Below, one piece after another: positions 18,569 through 26,611 of a DNA stretch of 64,000 nt. The notes under the pieces are model-generated. The model had not been told where the DNA came from and did no database searches. It worked only from the letters and a program-made list of their open reading frames with translations. How positions within the stretch are numbered: the first letter of the stretch is position 1; each line of letters starts with the position of its first letter. The position numbers and the translations under genes are program-made. Origin of the DNA: Bradyrhizobium sp. 186 (GTDB taxonomy: Bacteria; Pseudomonadota; Alphaproteobacteria; Rhizobiales; Xanthobacteraceae); assembly GCF_023101685.1 (NCBI RefSeq), contig NZ_CP082164.1, positions 2,976,001 through 3,040,000 of the forward strand. Direction: 5' to 3'.

Positions 18569-18822
18569 AGCTTCAACGATTGGTTGAACGACTCTTGGCA
18601 AAGGCGTCGAGGAAACATAGGCCGAGGCGAGGCGGAGAACGCGAGGCGTCAGTTTGAACTTGTTGCTCTCCGCCTCGACATGACCAAGTAGTTGCAATGC
18701 GAGCAGGCATCGTCGCGTCACTGCGCGAGAAAGGCCAGTTAGCTCGGCAGCCTCGCTGACGGTTAGTGAAACGTGCGAAGTTTCGAACGTCTCGATGATG
18801 GCCAATCCCTTTGCAAGGCAAG
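18569..18822 (-). pseudogene. IclR-family regulator, N-terminal fragment
   Basis: Close copy of the first third of the intact IclR gene (25732-26487), including the winged helix: TVSEAAELTGLSRAVTRRCL and GHVEAESNKFKLTPRVLRLA. Similarity ends after VVQPIVEA, where the LysR fragment is joined. A short deletion has removed the original start region, leaving no in-frame ATG. Fused fragments of two regulator families show recombination at this point. Confidence 0.87.
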
Positions 18823-18834
18823 CATGTCTTTTCG

Positions 18835-18895
18835 TGTTCGCTTAGCGAACATTTTGTTCGGTATTGTTGACAGCTTCAAGACCCCTATGCATGCT
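18835..18895 (+). promoter_or_regulatory. Duplicated IclR operator and promoter (orphan copy)
   Basis: Three half-sites TGTTCG (18835-18840), CGAACA (18846-18851) and TGTTCG (18855-18860) are followed by -35 TTGACA (18867-18872), a 17-nt spacer and CATGCT (18890-18895). The arrangement is the same as at 26526-26586 upstream of the FAD hydroxylase, but here no intact gene follows. Confidence 0.7.
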
Positions 18896-19248
18896 CTGTT
18901 CATATGTCCAGAGCTGTCGCTCACACGACGGGCTCGCTTCGAACAAGCCGGAAATCGTCCCGCAAAGTGCGAATAACAAAAGAGAGGCGGGAGCTATGAC
19001 GAACTCACGGAGAGGCAGGCGCTCACTCGATAAAGGCAGCGGCTGCATTTGAGGCCTATCGATGGATAGACCCGCGCTCGGCGAACTGCGGGCCTTGCGT
19101 AAGCCGGGCCAAGGATTCCGCTGCTGCTAACCTCGACAGACAACCAACTGCGTGAGCGCTCCGCGAGATTCTTTCGGGCGCAAATGACTAAGAACGAAGG
19201 TGTGCGGCATCTACCGTGTGAGCGCTCCTATGAAAGGAGATCGAGTTT
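18896..19248. other. Region downstream of the orphan promoter
   Basis: About 350 bp. The FAD hydroxylase gene that follows this promoter in the intact locus is absent. A 25-codon frame (ATG with an AGGCGGGAGC site near 18987) has no recognisable content. Confidence 0.4.
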
Positions 19249-19470
19249 ATGAACGAAGCTGTAAGATCAAATTCGACTGCAGCGCGGCGTGCGGCCGCCT
19301 TGTCTAAGGCCCGCATTTCGGACGGCTTTCCGAATATCATTGATGGCGCGCGCGTTGAATCGGCGGTGCCGTTCGGGGGCCACAAGGACTCCGGAGTAGG
19401 CGTCCAATTCGGATCGGAAGGGCTGAAACAGTTCTGTCACCTGCGCATCCTCAGCATCAAAAAGCAATGA
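19249..19470 (+). pseudogene. Aldehyde dehydrogenase with large internal deletion
   Basis: A 73-codon frame with a good AAGGAGA ribosome site. Its first ~40 residues resemble an ALDH N-terminus (GFPNIIDGARVESA), and the rest is a C-terminus (VPFGGHKDSGVGVQFGSEGL). The roughly 400 residues between, with NAD-binding and catalytic motifs, are missing, apparently by in-frame deletion. It is not derived from the other ALDH genes here (VPFGGHKDSGVG versus VPMGGSKQSGIG). A peptide could be made but not an enzyme. Confidence 0.7.
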
Positions 19471-19580
19471 CGGACGCTGCGCGGCATCTTCCGGCGAAGA
19501 CTCGCCGCAAGATGGTGCCCAGCCTAACGTAGAGAACCATCTCTCCGTCCAGAAGGCTACTTTGCGGAGCTCTAATTCTA

Positions 19581-21236
19581 ATGCTTCAGACCTTTGACTA
19601 CATTGTTGTCGGTGCTGGAAGTGCCGGTTGTGTAGCGGCCAGTCGCCTCGCAGCAGAGCATGGGTTCCGTGTTTTGCTCTTGGAAGCGGGCCCGCCTGAT
19701 GACAGTCCCTTAATCAGGATGCCCGCTGGCACGTTCAAGATAATGTTCGGCAAATCGCCGTTCTTGAAGCGCTATAGATCCAAATCTCAGCAGAATCTGA
19801 ATGGGCGCTCGGTCACAATCCCTCAGGGTAACGTGGTGGGAGGTGGAAGTTCAGTCAATGTCATGGCTTACACCCGGGGCTCTCGACAGGACTACGACCT
19901 ATGGAACGAGGCGTCCGGCATGGCCGGCTGGGGCTGGGATGACATGGTGCCCCATTTTCGGAAGCAAGAAGGGAACGTCCGCCTTGAGGACGCCGCTCAC
20001 AGTGGTGACGGACCGCTGAGGGTTTCAGATCCGCCTTACATTGTGGATGCGGCGAATCTGTATTTGCGCACTATGCAGAGAATGGGCGTGCCGTACACGT
20101 CTGATTTTACGGCGGGAACGCTCAACGGTGTAGGCTACATCCAATCGACCACCTACCGCGGTGTCCGCTGTAGTTCGTCTGATGCCTTTCTGAAGCCTGC
20201 TCTTAGAAACCAGAACCTTACTCTGGTTACCAAGGCCCAAGCCAGACGTCTCCTTTTTGATGGGAAGCGAGCCACTGGTGTCGAGTACAAAGAGGGTGGA
20301 AAAATCAAATTCGCCGTTGCCTCGCGGGAAATCGTGCTGACTGCGGGAGCTTTCGTCACTCCGAAGATTCTTATGCTCTCTGGAATTGGACCAGGCGAGC
20401 ATCTGAAACAGCACGGCATTGAAGTGAGGGTTGATCTGCCGGGGGTAGGTTCCAACCTGCAAGACCATAATGAGGTATTCTTATGTTCCTCGACAAAGGG
20501 CCCATTCGGCTATTTTGGTGAAGACAAGGGCTTCAAAGCCTTTCGGAATCTGATGAACTACATCGCTTTCAAAGGAGGACCGATCTCTTCGAATGGCGGA
20601 GAAACGATGGCGTTCGTCAATCTTGACGACCCAAAAGCCGAGGCGGACATCCAAATCTATATGCTTGCCATCATGTGGCCGACACTGCCGATGAAGCCGC
20701 GCGATGCCGTCACGCTGATGATCAATTTAGTGAAGCCGCTATCACGAGGCTCGGTAAGGCTTCGTTCTTCGAATCCGGACGAGGATGCTGAGATCGACCC
20801 GAACTGGTTTAGTCATCCGGAGGATACAAGGCGGCTGCTCAATGCCCTTAAGTACAGTCGCAAAATCCTTGCCACCGAGCCGCTTGCATCGATCATCCAA
20901 GAAGAATTGTCGCCCGGATCTGCGGTTGTCTCCGATGATGATCTTGTTGAATACATGAAACGATCGACAGAGAGCAATTATCATCCGGTAGGTACTTGCC
21001 GGATGGGAAGGGTCGACGACCCGTCCACCGTGGTCGGTCCGGACCTGCGGGTAAAGGGGGTAGACGGCGTCCGCGTTTTGGATGCTTCGATGATGCCCAA
21101 AATCATCAGTTCCAACACCAATGCAACTGCAATGGCGGTAGCAGACAAAGGCGTGGATCTGATGATCCGACGTGAGTGGGTTGGCCGAGTTGCGGCATCA
21201 ACTGTTGCGGCATCAACTAGCGGGCGCTCGGTGTAG
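19581..21236 (+). CDS. GMC-family FAD oxidoreductase (choline/alcohol dehydrogenase-like)
   Basis: A 551-residue glucose-methanol-choline oxidoreductase. FAD-binding VVGAGSAGCVAASRLA is near residues 9-24, followed by LLLEAGPPDDS and the GMC signature GNVVGGGSSVNVMAYTRG near 76-93. The C-terminal active site has NYHPVGTCRMG (catalytic His) and SSNTNATAMAVADKG. Such enzymes oxidise primary alcohols to aldehydes using FAD. No signal peptide, so cytoplasmic. It begins a plus-strand run with the Rieske oxygenase and its reductase, suggesting a role in side-chain alcohol oxidation of an aromatic compound; the substrate is inferred, not shown. Confidence 0.9.
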   Translation: MLQTFDYIVVGAGSAGCVAASRLAAEHGFRVLLLEAGPPDDSPLIRMPAGTFKIMFGKSPFLKRYRSKSQQNLNGRSVTIPQGNVVGGGSSVNVMAYTRGSRQDYDLWNEASGMAGWGWDDMVPHFRKQEGNVRLEDAAHSGDGPLRVSDPPYIVDAANLYLRTMQRMGVPYTSDFTAGTLNGVGYIQSTTYRGVRCSSSDAFLKPALRNQNLTLVTKAQARRLLFDGKRATGVEYKEGGKIKFAVASREIVLTAGAFVTPKILMLSGIGPGEHLKQHGIEVRVDLPGVGSNLQDHNEVFLCSSTKGPFGYFGEDKGFKAFRNLMNYIAFKGGPISSNGGETMAFVNLDDPKAEADIQIYMLAIMWPTLPMKPRDAVTLMINLVKPLSRGSVRLRSSNPDEDAEIDPNWFSHPEDTRRLLNALKYSRKILATEPLASIIQEELSPGSAVVSDDDLVEYMKRSTESNYHPVGTCRMGRVDDPSTVVGPDLRVKGVDGVRVLDASMMPKIISSNTNATAMAVADKGVDLMIRREWVGRVAASTVAASTSGRSV

Positions 21237-21353
21237 CCGGCGCCGCCACTTCGATGCCTTCAGTGTTTCCCCAAGGCGGGCGATGAACGCAGGGGCCATG
21301 GTAGTGTCGATCCCAAAGCATAGTTGCAAATAGAAGGAACATGGAGACTAGCA

Positions 21354-22421
21354 ATGACTCAGTCCTTTCCGTTGAATGCGTGGTACGCGGCTTGCTGGGA
21401 CGCCGAGGCAACGCGCAACCTTCTCAGCCGGACGATATGCGGCAAGAAGATTGTCCTATATCGGCGGCTTGATGGCCATCCGGTAGCACTCGATGACGCT
21501 TGCTGGCATCGTCTTGTACCGCTCTCTCAAGGTAAACTGGATGGTGACAATGTGATCTGCGGTTATCACGGGCTGGTCTTCGAACCAGGTGGCCGATGCA
21601 TTCACATGCCATCTCAAGAGATGATAAACCCTTCTGCGTGTGTTCGATCCTATCCCGTCGTCGTGCGGCATCGATTGGTGTGGATTTGGACGGGGGATCC
21701 GGCGCTTGCTGATGCGAGCAAAGTTCCCGACTTACACTGGCAGGACGATTCGAACTGGGTCGGGGATATTGAAACACTCCGCCTTCCCTGCAACTACCGC
21801 CTCGTCCTCGATAACCTGATGGATCTTACGCACGAAACATTCGTGCATGCTGGTTCGATTGGGGACGCTTCTGTCGCAGAAACCCCCTTTTCGGTTACGC
21901 ACTCCAATGACACGGTTACCGTGACGCGGTGGATGCTCAACGTTGACCCACCACCATTCCTCAAGAAACAACTTGGCAAGCCAGGCAACGTCGATCGTTG
22001 GCAGATCATCACGTTCCAAGTCCCATCGAGTATCGTAATTGACGGCGGCGTCGCTCTGGCCGGCACTGGCGCTCCAGAAGGAGATCGATCACAGGGAATC
22101 AATCATATGGTTGTAAACACCGTCACTCCCGAAAGTGAGAGCAGCTGTCTATACTTCTGGTCCTTTCCCCGCAACTACCGCATTCAAGACGAGCGCTTGA
22201 CGAAGTCGCAGCACCAGAATGTTTCAGCGATCTTTCGCCAAGACGAAGTGGTGTTGACTGCCCAGCAAAAGGCTATCGATGAGAACCCGGACAAAGAGTT
22301 CTATAATCTGAACATAGATGCGGGAGCGATGTGGGTCCGACGAATTCTTGCGGCTAGAGTTGAGCAAGATTCGGCGCGCGGCCTCAGCAAGGGTACCCTA
22401 CAAGTTGCCCCGGCAGAATAA
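21354..22421 (+). CDS. Rieske [2Fe-2S] oxygenase, VanA-type O-demethylase alpha subunit
   Basis: A 355-residue oxygenase; ATG at 21354 with GGAG 7 nt upstream. The Rieske cluster ligands are C50, H52, C69 and H72 (CWH ... CGYH). Mononuclear iron ligands appear in DNLMDLTHETFVH, with H160 and H165. Length and motif order match the vanillate/dicamba O-demethylase branch of Rieske oxygenases, which need a separate reductase; one follows directly 11 bp downstream. The likely reaction is O-demethylation or hydroxylation of a methoxylated or carboxylated aromatic. Substrate not determinable. Confidence 0.93.
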   Translation: MTQSFPLNAWYAACWDAEATRNLLSRTICGKKIVLYRRLDGHPVALDDACWHRLVPLSQGKLDGDNVICGYHGLVFEPGGRCIHMPSQEMINPSACVRSYPVVVRHRLVWIWTGDPALADASKVPDLHWQDDSNWVGDIETLRLPCNYRLVLDNLMDLTHETFVHAGSIGDASVAETPFSVTHSNDTVTVTRWMLNVDPPPFLKKQLGKPGNVDRWQIITFQVPSSIVIDGGVALAGTGAPEGDRSQGINHMVVNTVTPESESSCLYFWSFPRNYRIQDERLTKSQHQNVSAIFRQDEVVLTAQQKAIDENPDKEFYNLNIDAGAMWVRRILAARVEQDSARGLSKGTLQVAPAE

Positions 22422-22432
22422 AGGAGAGTTCG

Positions 22433-23428
22433 ATGGACCGTGCAACCGCCTTAGTCGCCTCGGTAGAAGAGGTGGCAGCCGATGTGAAGGCGTTCAGGCT
22501 TGTGCTGGAAGATGAAAAAAACATTCCATTTGAGCCAGGCGGACACCTCGATGTAGAGGTGCTCGTTGGGGGGCAGGTACAAACGAGATCCTACTCAATG
22601 TTTCGGCTTGACGATGAGCCCGGCTTTGCGATTGCTGTCAAACATGCCCCACACGGACATGGTGGCTCTGCCTACATGTGGTCTCAGAAAGCCGGAGCGA
22701 GACTAGGAGTGCGGCGGGCGAGAAATTCCCTCCCAATGGATTATAGCGCTAACCGCTATCTTCTCATCGCTGCGGGCATTGGAGTAACACCCATCATCGC
22801 GGCGGCTCGAGCGCTGCACGAAGCAGGTAAATCGGTCGGGATGCACTACTGCGTCCGGCGGACCTCCGGGGCGCCATTTATTGCCGAGTTGGAACGATTG
22901 TTGGGAGGAGCAATAATTGTTCACGCGAGTGCCGGCGGGCAACGTACGCAGGCCGATCGTCTTATCGAGCAGGTAGATAGTAATACAATCTGCTATGTCT
23001 GTGGGCCTATCGGATTTATGGACGAACTCATTCATGCTTGGCATCGCCGAGGTCTCCCGAAGCATCACTTGCGGTTCGAGACCTTCGGAAGCTCTGGCCG
23101 GCTGCCAACAGGCAAGTTTGAAGTCGTTGTGCGCGAGACAGGGGCGCGGGTGTTGGTGCCTGAAGAGATGAGTATGCTTGACGCTTTGATCGTGGCGAAA
23201 CAAGAAGTCATGTACGGCTGTCGACGTGGCGAGTGCGGTCTATGTAAGGTAGAAGTCGATGAACTTGATGGCGAAATAGATCATCGCGACGTATTTTTGA
23301 GCGACCAGGAGCGCGCGCTCAACCGAGCCATTTGCTGCTGCGTTTCGCGAGTCCGAGGACATTCGATTGTAATTCGAGCGGATGGTATTAGCCATGGAAG
23401 GCCAAAGCACGGCCTTGGGCGCAGTTAG
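22433..23428 (+). CDS. VanB-type ferredoxin-reductase partner of the Rieske oxygenase
   Basis: A 331-residue flavin reductase with C-terminal plant-type [2Fe-2S] ferredoxin domain. ATG at 22433 has AAAGGAGAG upstream. RSYSMFRL near residue 46 is the flavin-binding RxYS motif; GIGVTPIIAAARAL is the NAD(P) region; CRRGECGLCKVEV with a downstream CC supplies the iron-sulfur cysteines. It passes electrons from NAD(P)H to the Rieske oxygenase immediately upstream, and the 11-bp gap indicates one operon. Confidence 0.93.
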   Translation: MDRATALVASVEEVAADVKAFRLVLEDEKNIPFEPGGHLDVEVLVGGQVQTRSYSMFRLDDEPGFAIAVKHAPHGHGGSAYMWSQKAGARLGVRRARNSLPMDYSANRYLLIAAGIGVTPIIAAARALHEAGKSVGMHYCVRRTSGAPFIAELERLLGGAIIVHASAGGQRTQADRLIEQVDSNTICYVCGPIGFMDELIHAWHRRGLPKHHLRFETFGSSGRLPTGKFEVVVRETGARVLVPEEMSMLDALIVAKQEVMYGCRRGECGLCKVEVDELDGEIDHRDVFLSDQERALNRAICCCVSRVRGHSIVIRADGISHGRPKHGLGRS

Positions 23429-23489
23429 GGCCTGATGCGCGCGACCGGGTCATGTCAGATTCGCGCTGCTAAACCAGCAAGTGGAGCAA

Positions 23490-23709
23490 TCCCTCGGGCG
23501 CCTGGTGGTTCATCACCATGGATCGCTCGTGCCAGGTTCAGTTGCTGGCGGAGGCCGCGGCGGCAAGAACCAACGAACCGCTGAAGATAATATCTGAAAA
23601 AGCGGCGGAGCAAGCCCATCACATCATCGGTTCGCCGCTCAGCGGCTGGTTTCAATTCCAGTCGCTCTACGCGCGCATCCTGAAAGAACAGCCGGATTTC
23701 CTCGAATGA
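23490..23709 (+). pseudogene. C-terminal fragment of a class II aldolase-family gene
   Basis: The frame WWFITMDRSCQVQLLAEAAA, then HHIIGSPLSGWFQFQSLYARI ending in EQPDFLE, is the typical C-terminus of class II aldolase/adducin proteins. No start or active-site N-terminal part precedes it, so it is a fragment. It lies just upstream of an intact gene of the same family (27 bp), but its C-terminus differs from that gene's, so it is a different paralogue rather than a partial copy. Confidence 0.75.
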
Positions 23710-23736
23710 TCTGGCAACAAAAGGGAGGACGTTACA

Positions 23737-24534
23737 ATGGACAAGCACAATGTGGCGCCGCTGGGACAGAACCAGTCGGGCCATGTTAGCCTGGAGGAGC
23801 GCGTCGCGCGCGAAAACCTGGCGGCATTCTATCGCATCTGCCACATGTTCGGCTGGACCGAGCTGATCTACAATCACATCACCGCGCGCGTTCCGGGACC
23901 GGAGCGCCATTTCCTGATCAATCAATTCGGCCTGATGTACAGCGAGATCACCGCGTCCAATCTCGTCAAGATCGATGTCGAGGGTCGTGTCGTCGACGGC
24001 AGCTTTGCTCCGGTGAACGCACCAGGCTTCACGATTCATTCGGCGATTCATGCGGCGCGCCAGGATGCGCATTACATCGTGCATACCCATACCACCGAAG
24101 GCGTGACGGTCGCCTGCTCGGAGCATGGATTGTCCCCGCACAATTTCTACGGCGCGCAGCTCCACGGCCAGGTTGCGTATCACGATTTCGAGGGCATCTC
24201 GATCGACCTCAGCGAACGCGAGCGGCTGGTCAGATCGCTCGGCGACAGGAGCTACATGATCTTGCGTCACCACGGCCTCCTGACCTGTGGTGAAACCGCT
24301 GCGGCTGCGTTCTTTCGGATGTATCAGCTGCAGCGGGCGTGCGAGGTGCAGGTGAACACCATGAAGATGGGCCAGGAATTGCGAACGCTCGACGAGGCGG
24401 TGCTCAACAGGACGGTTCAACAATCGCAGACCGCGGTCGCGAAGGGCTTCGACAAAGACCACGGCTTTGGCGAGGACACCTATGCCGCGCTTGTCCGGCA
24501 GCTCGACGTCTCGCGCCAGAATTTCCGGGATTGA
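23737..24534 (+). CDS. Class II aldolase/adducin family protein
   Basis: A 265-residue protein with a GGGAGG ribosome site before ATG 23737. Family features include LAAFYRICHMFGWTELIYNHIT, the zinc-binding HTHTTEGV and later ILRHHGLLTCGETAAAAF. Class II aldolases use Zn2+ to cleave or decarboxylate phospho-sugars or hydroxy acids; adducin-like members in catabolic clusters often have uncertain substrates. It follows the Rieske/reductase pair and precedes an MFS transporter stub on the same strand. Cytoplasmic. Function beyond the family is not inferable. Confidence 0.9.
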   Translation: MDKHNVAPLGQNQSGHVSLEERVARENLAAFYRICHMFGWTELIYNHITARVPGPERHFLINQFGLMYSEITASNLVKIDVEGRVVDGSFAPVNAPGFTIHSAIHAARQDAHYIVHTHTTEGVTVACSEHGLSPHNFYGAQLHGQVAYHDFEGISIDLSERERLVRSLGDRSYMILRHHGLLTCGETAAAAFFRMYQLQRACEVQVNTMKMGQELRTLDEAVLNRTVQQSQTAVAKGFDKDHGFGEDTYAALVRQLDVSRQNFRD

Positions 24535-24619
24535 CGCGGTTGTAACGGGAGTCCGGCACAGGACTTCCGCCCCGATCGTGAACGGCCGATAAAATTCGAA
24601 AAACCAATAGGGGGAACGC

Positions 24620-24862
24620 TTGAGCCAAGCCATTACGACCTATGCGCCGGTTTCATCCGAGAGCGGCGATATCGAGCAATCAACCGTCTCTCGCATTTCA
24701 TACCGGCTGATTCCATTCCTCGTCCTTGCCTATTTTTTCTGTGTGCTCGATCGGGTCAATATCAGTTTCGCCGCGCTGACGATGAACGCGGATCTCGGGC
24801 TATCGCCGCTGGTCTATGGGTGGGGCGCCGCAAACGCCGCGAAGAAATACACACCGTTATAG
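24620..24862 (+). pseudogene. MFS transporter, N-terminal stub
   Basis: A TTG start with GGGGGAA ribosome site opens an 80-codon frame. Residues 22-58 (RISYRLIPFLVLAYFFCVLDR then VNISFAALTMNADLG) are the first membrane helix and following loop of an anion:cation symporter-type MFS protein. After YGWGAA the similarity ends and a stop follows at 24862, so about 350 residues are lost. The intact gene would probably have imported the substrate of the upstream enzymes. Confidence 0.8.
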
Positions 24863-24879
24863 CATGCCGTCGGCATATC

Positions 24880-25461
24880 TCAGTTTCTCAGCTTTAAGGT
24901 CTTCCGCGTTGAACTGAGCAGTTCGTCGGAAAGTGTCGGGTCACTTTTTTTCACGGCACGGGAGAGCATCATTGCGCCTACTAAGCGACTAAACAACGCG
25001 ATAGCTTGTTGCCTTGCTTGTTGCTCGTCTCCATTCATTTGCGCGGCGATTAAATCGAGATAAGTTTCAATGCCTTTGACGAAAGCAGTTTGAACGGTTT
25101 TTCCATTTCGCGCGGCATCGACGGGCAAGGCCGATGCTGGGCATCCTCCAGATTTTGTATCGCGATGCTGAGGACTGAGGTATCGCGCGACGAACGATGA
25201 AAGCGAATCCTGTGAACGCCTCCGGGAGGCAAGCTTTTCCCATAAATCGTTTGCGACAACGTCGAATGCAGAAGCAATAGCCTCAGCCGCCAGCTCATCT
25301 TTGGATTCAAAGTGGTTGTAGAAGCCGCCATGTGTGAAGCCGGCTTCCTTCATGATGTCGGCGACGGTGACATTTTCCACGCCATGCAATCTAAACATCC
25401 GCGATGCAGTTTCGACAATGAGATGCCGATTTTGTTCGGCCTGTTCCTTAGTTAAGCGCAT
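24880..25461 (-). CDS. TetR-family transcriptional regulator
   Basis: A 193-residue repressor-type regulator. The N-terminal helix-turn-helix reads FRLHGVENVTVADIMKEAGFTHGGFYNHFESKDEL (residues about 23-57 in two pieces: VENVTVADIMKEAGFTHGGF, then YNHFESKDEL), typical TetR. The C-terminal ligand-binding domain resembles regulators of reductase genes. It is transcribed away from a short aldo/keto reductase remnant; the 84-bp gap contains a palindrome overlapping a promoter, presumably its operator. Confidence 0.92.
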   Translation of the reverse strand: MRLTKEQAEQNRHLIVETASRMFRLHGVENVTVADIMKEAGFTHGGFYNHFESKDELAAEAIASAFDVVANDLWEKLASRRRSQDSLSSFVARYLSPQHRDTKSGGCPASALPVDAARNGKTVQTAFVKGIETYLDLIAAQMNGDEQQARQQAIALFSRLVGAMMLSRAVKKSDPTLSDELLSSTRKTLKLRN

Positions 25462-25485
25462 CCGTCAAGCTCCTTCTAGAATCCC

Positions 25486-25519
25486 TTGACACGATGACAG
25501 TGTAATCATTAATAATGAT
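25486..25519 (+). promoter_or_regulatory. Promoter and probable TetR operator
   Basis: -35 TTGACA (25486-25491), 17-nt spacer, -10 TTAATA (25509-25514). A 15-bp palindrome ATCATTAATAATGAT (25505-25519) overlaps the -10, an arrangement fitting repression by the divergent TetR protein. Confidence 0.6.
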
Positions 25520-25545
25520 GATGATCAGCATTATTTGGTGCAGTT

Positions 25546-25584
25546 ATGGAGTTCACGAAATTTGGTCAGACCGGCCTAACGGTT
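25546..25584 (+). pseudogene. Aldo/keto reductase start, truncated
   Basis: ATG at 25546 gives MEFTKFGQTGLTV, which looks like the first strand of an aldo/keto reductase. The usual SRLCLG continuation is missing; the frame runs on for 73 codons without family resemblance. The gene was probably the TetR target before truncation. The match is short, so moderate confidence. Confidence 0.45.
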
Positions 25585-25731
25585 TTGCGGCGAAATACGC
25601 CAGCATTCAGCACGGAGAGCGACATCGGTCGGCCGATCGGCGATGGCTATCGACTTGGCAGGAGCTGCATCCGACTTTGCCGTGGTCGCATGACAGTGGT
25701 GGCTCCGTACGATGGCGATTGGTGTGGCCTG

Positions 25732-26487
25732 TCACAGAGCTGCAGTTATGCGCCGGCGAGCAGCCTCAAGCTCCGGCAGCATTTTCAGCAGGAAAGTTCG
25801 ATCTGAACTCTCTGCGCGTGCCGACATGCTCACTGAACAGATGATGACACCATGGCGATTCCGGACCGGTAGCGCAATGCTGCGCAATCCTAACTCTACC
25901 TCTTGATCGTTTATGGCATAACCTTCAGACCGCACCGTCTTAAGCTCCTTAACGATCTCTGCGACACTCGTCTTTGTATATGGCGTAAGCTTTTGCAGGT
26001 CGATCTTTTGCAAGAACGCCTTGGCCTTCGGTTCAGGGAGCTCGGAGATCAGAGCTCGACCGTTGGCAGAGCAATAGGTCGGCAGACGAGTACCGAGGGC
26101 CATGCCGCCCGACAGTGTGCTGTGCACGAGTGTGCGAGCGATGAGCGTGACATAGATATCGTCGAGAACTGCGACCGTCATCGAGTGATGGAGTTGCTGG
26201 CTCATGGCTTCAACGATCGGTTGAACGACTCTTGGTAGGGGCGTCGAGGAAACATAGGCCCGAGCGAGGCGAAGCACGCGAGGCGTCAGCCTGAACTTGT
26301 TGCTCTCGGCCTCGACGTGGCCGAGCAGCTCCAATGTTCGAAGGCACCGTCGCGCTGCGGCGCGAGACAGGCCGGCTAATTCGGCAGCTTCACTGACCGT
26401 TATCGACGCACGCGACGTTTCGAACGCCTCGATGATGGCGAGTCCCTTTGCGAGGCCTGCGATAAGTTCGCGATCCTTATTAGGCAT
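25732..26487 (-). CDS. IclR-family transcriptional regulator
   Basis: A 251-residue regulator. Start chosen at 26487 because GGAGA lies 8 nt upstream; an in-frame ATG eight codons earlier (26511) repeats the same ATGCCTAATA sequence. Residues about 10-75 form the winged helix (LAIIEAFETSRASITVSEAA, AAARRCLRTLELLG); the rest is the IclR effector domain (YVTLIARTLVHST, GTRLPTYCSANGRALIS). PcaR/PobR-type members sense aromatic acids. It is divergent from the FAD hydroxylase, with a three-half-site operator between, so it very likely controls that operon. Confidence 0.93.
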   Translation of the reverse strand: MPNKDRELIAGLAKGLAIIEAFETSRASITVSEAAELAGLSRAAARRCLRTLELLGHVEAESNKFRLTPRVLRLARAYVSSTPLPRVVQPIVEAMSQQLHHSMTVAVLDDIYVTLIARTLVHSTLSGGMALGTRLPTYCSANGRALISELPEPKAKAFLQKIDLQKLTPYTKTSVAEIVKELKTVRSEGYAINDQEVELGLRSIALPVRNRHGVIICSVSMSARAESSDRTFLLKMLPELEAARRRITAAL

Positions 26488-26525
26488 GTGCTTTTTCTCC
26501 GTATTAGGCATGAGCTTTCGACACC

Positions 26526-26586
26526 TGTTCGCATATCGAACATTTTGTTCGATTTTGTTGACAGTTTCAAGACCCCTGTGCATGCT
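26526..26586 (+). promoter_or_regulatory. IclR operator and promoter of the FAD-hydroxylase operon
   Basis: Half-sites TGTTCG (26526-26531), CGAACA (26537-26542) and TGTTCG (26546-26551) form two overlapping palindromes sharing the middle arm. They lie just upstream of -35 TTGACA (26558-26563) and a weak -10 CATGCT (26581-26586) with 17-nt spacing. The position immediately before -35 fits activation by IclR-type proteins. The array is duplicated at 18835-18895. Confidence 0.72.
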
Positions 26587-26611
26587 TCGGCACATGTACT
26601 GGAGTATCGTC

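Noticed and set aside
17974..18618. A 214-codon frame as an intact LysR regulator
   Set aside because: Only part of the frame has LysR content; the DNA-binding domain is missing and the domain continues in other frames.
23455..24633. 392-codon minus-strand frame
   Set aside because: Antisense to the class II aldolase, whose motifs and ribosome site are clear.
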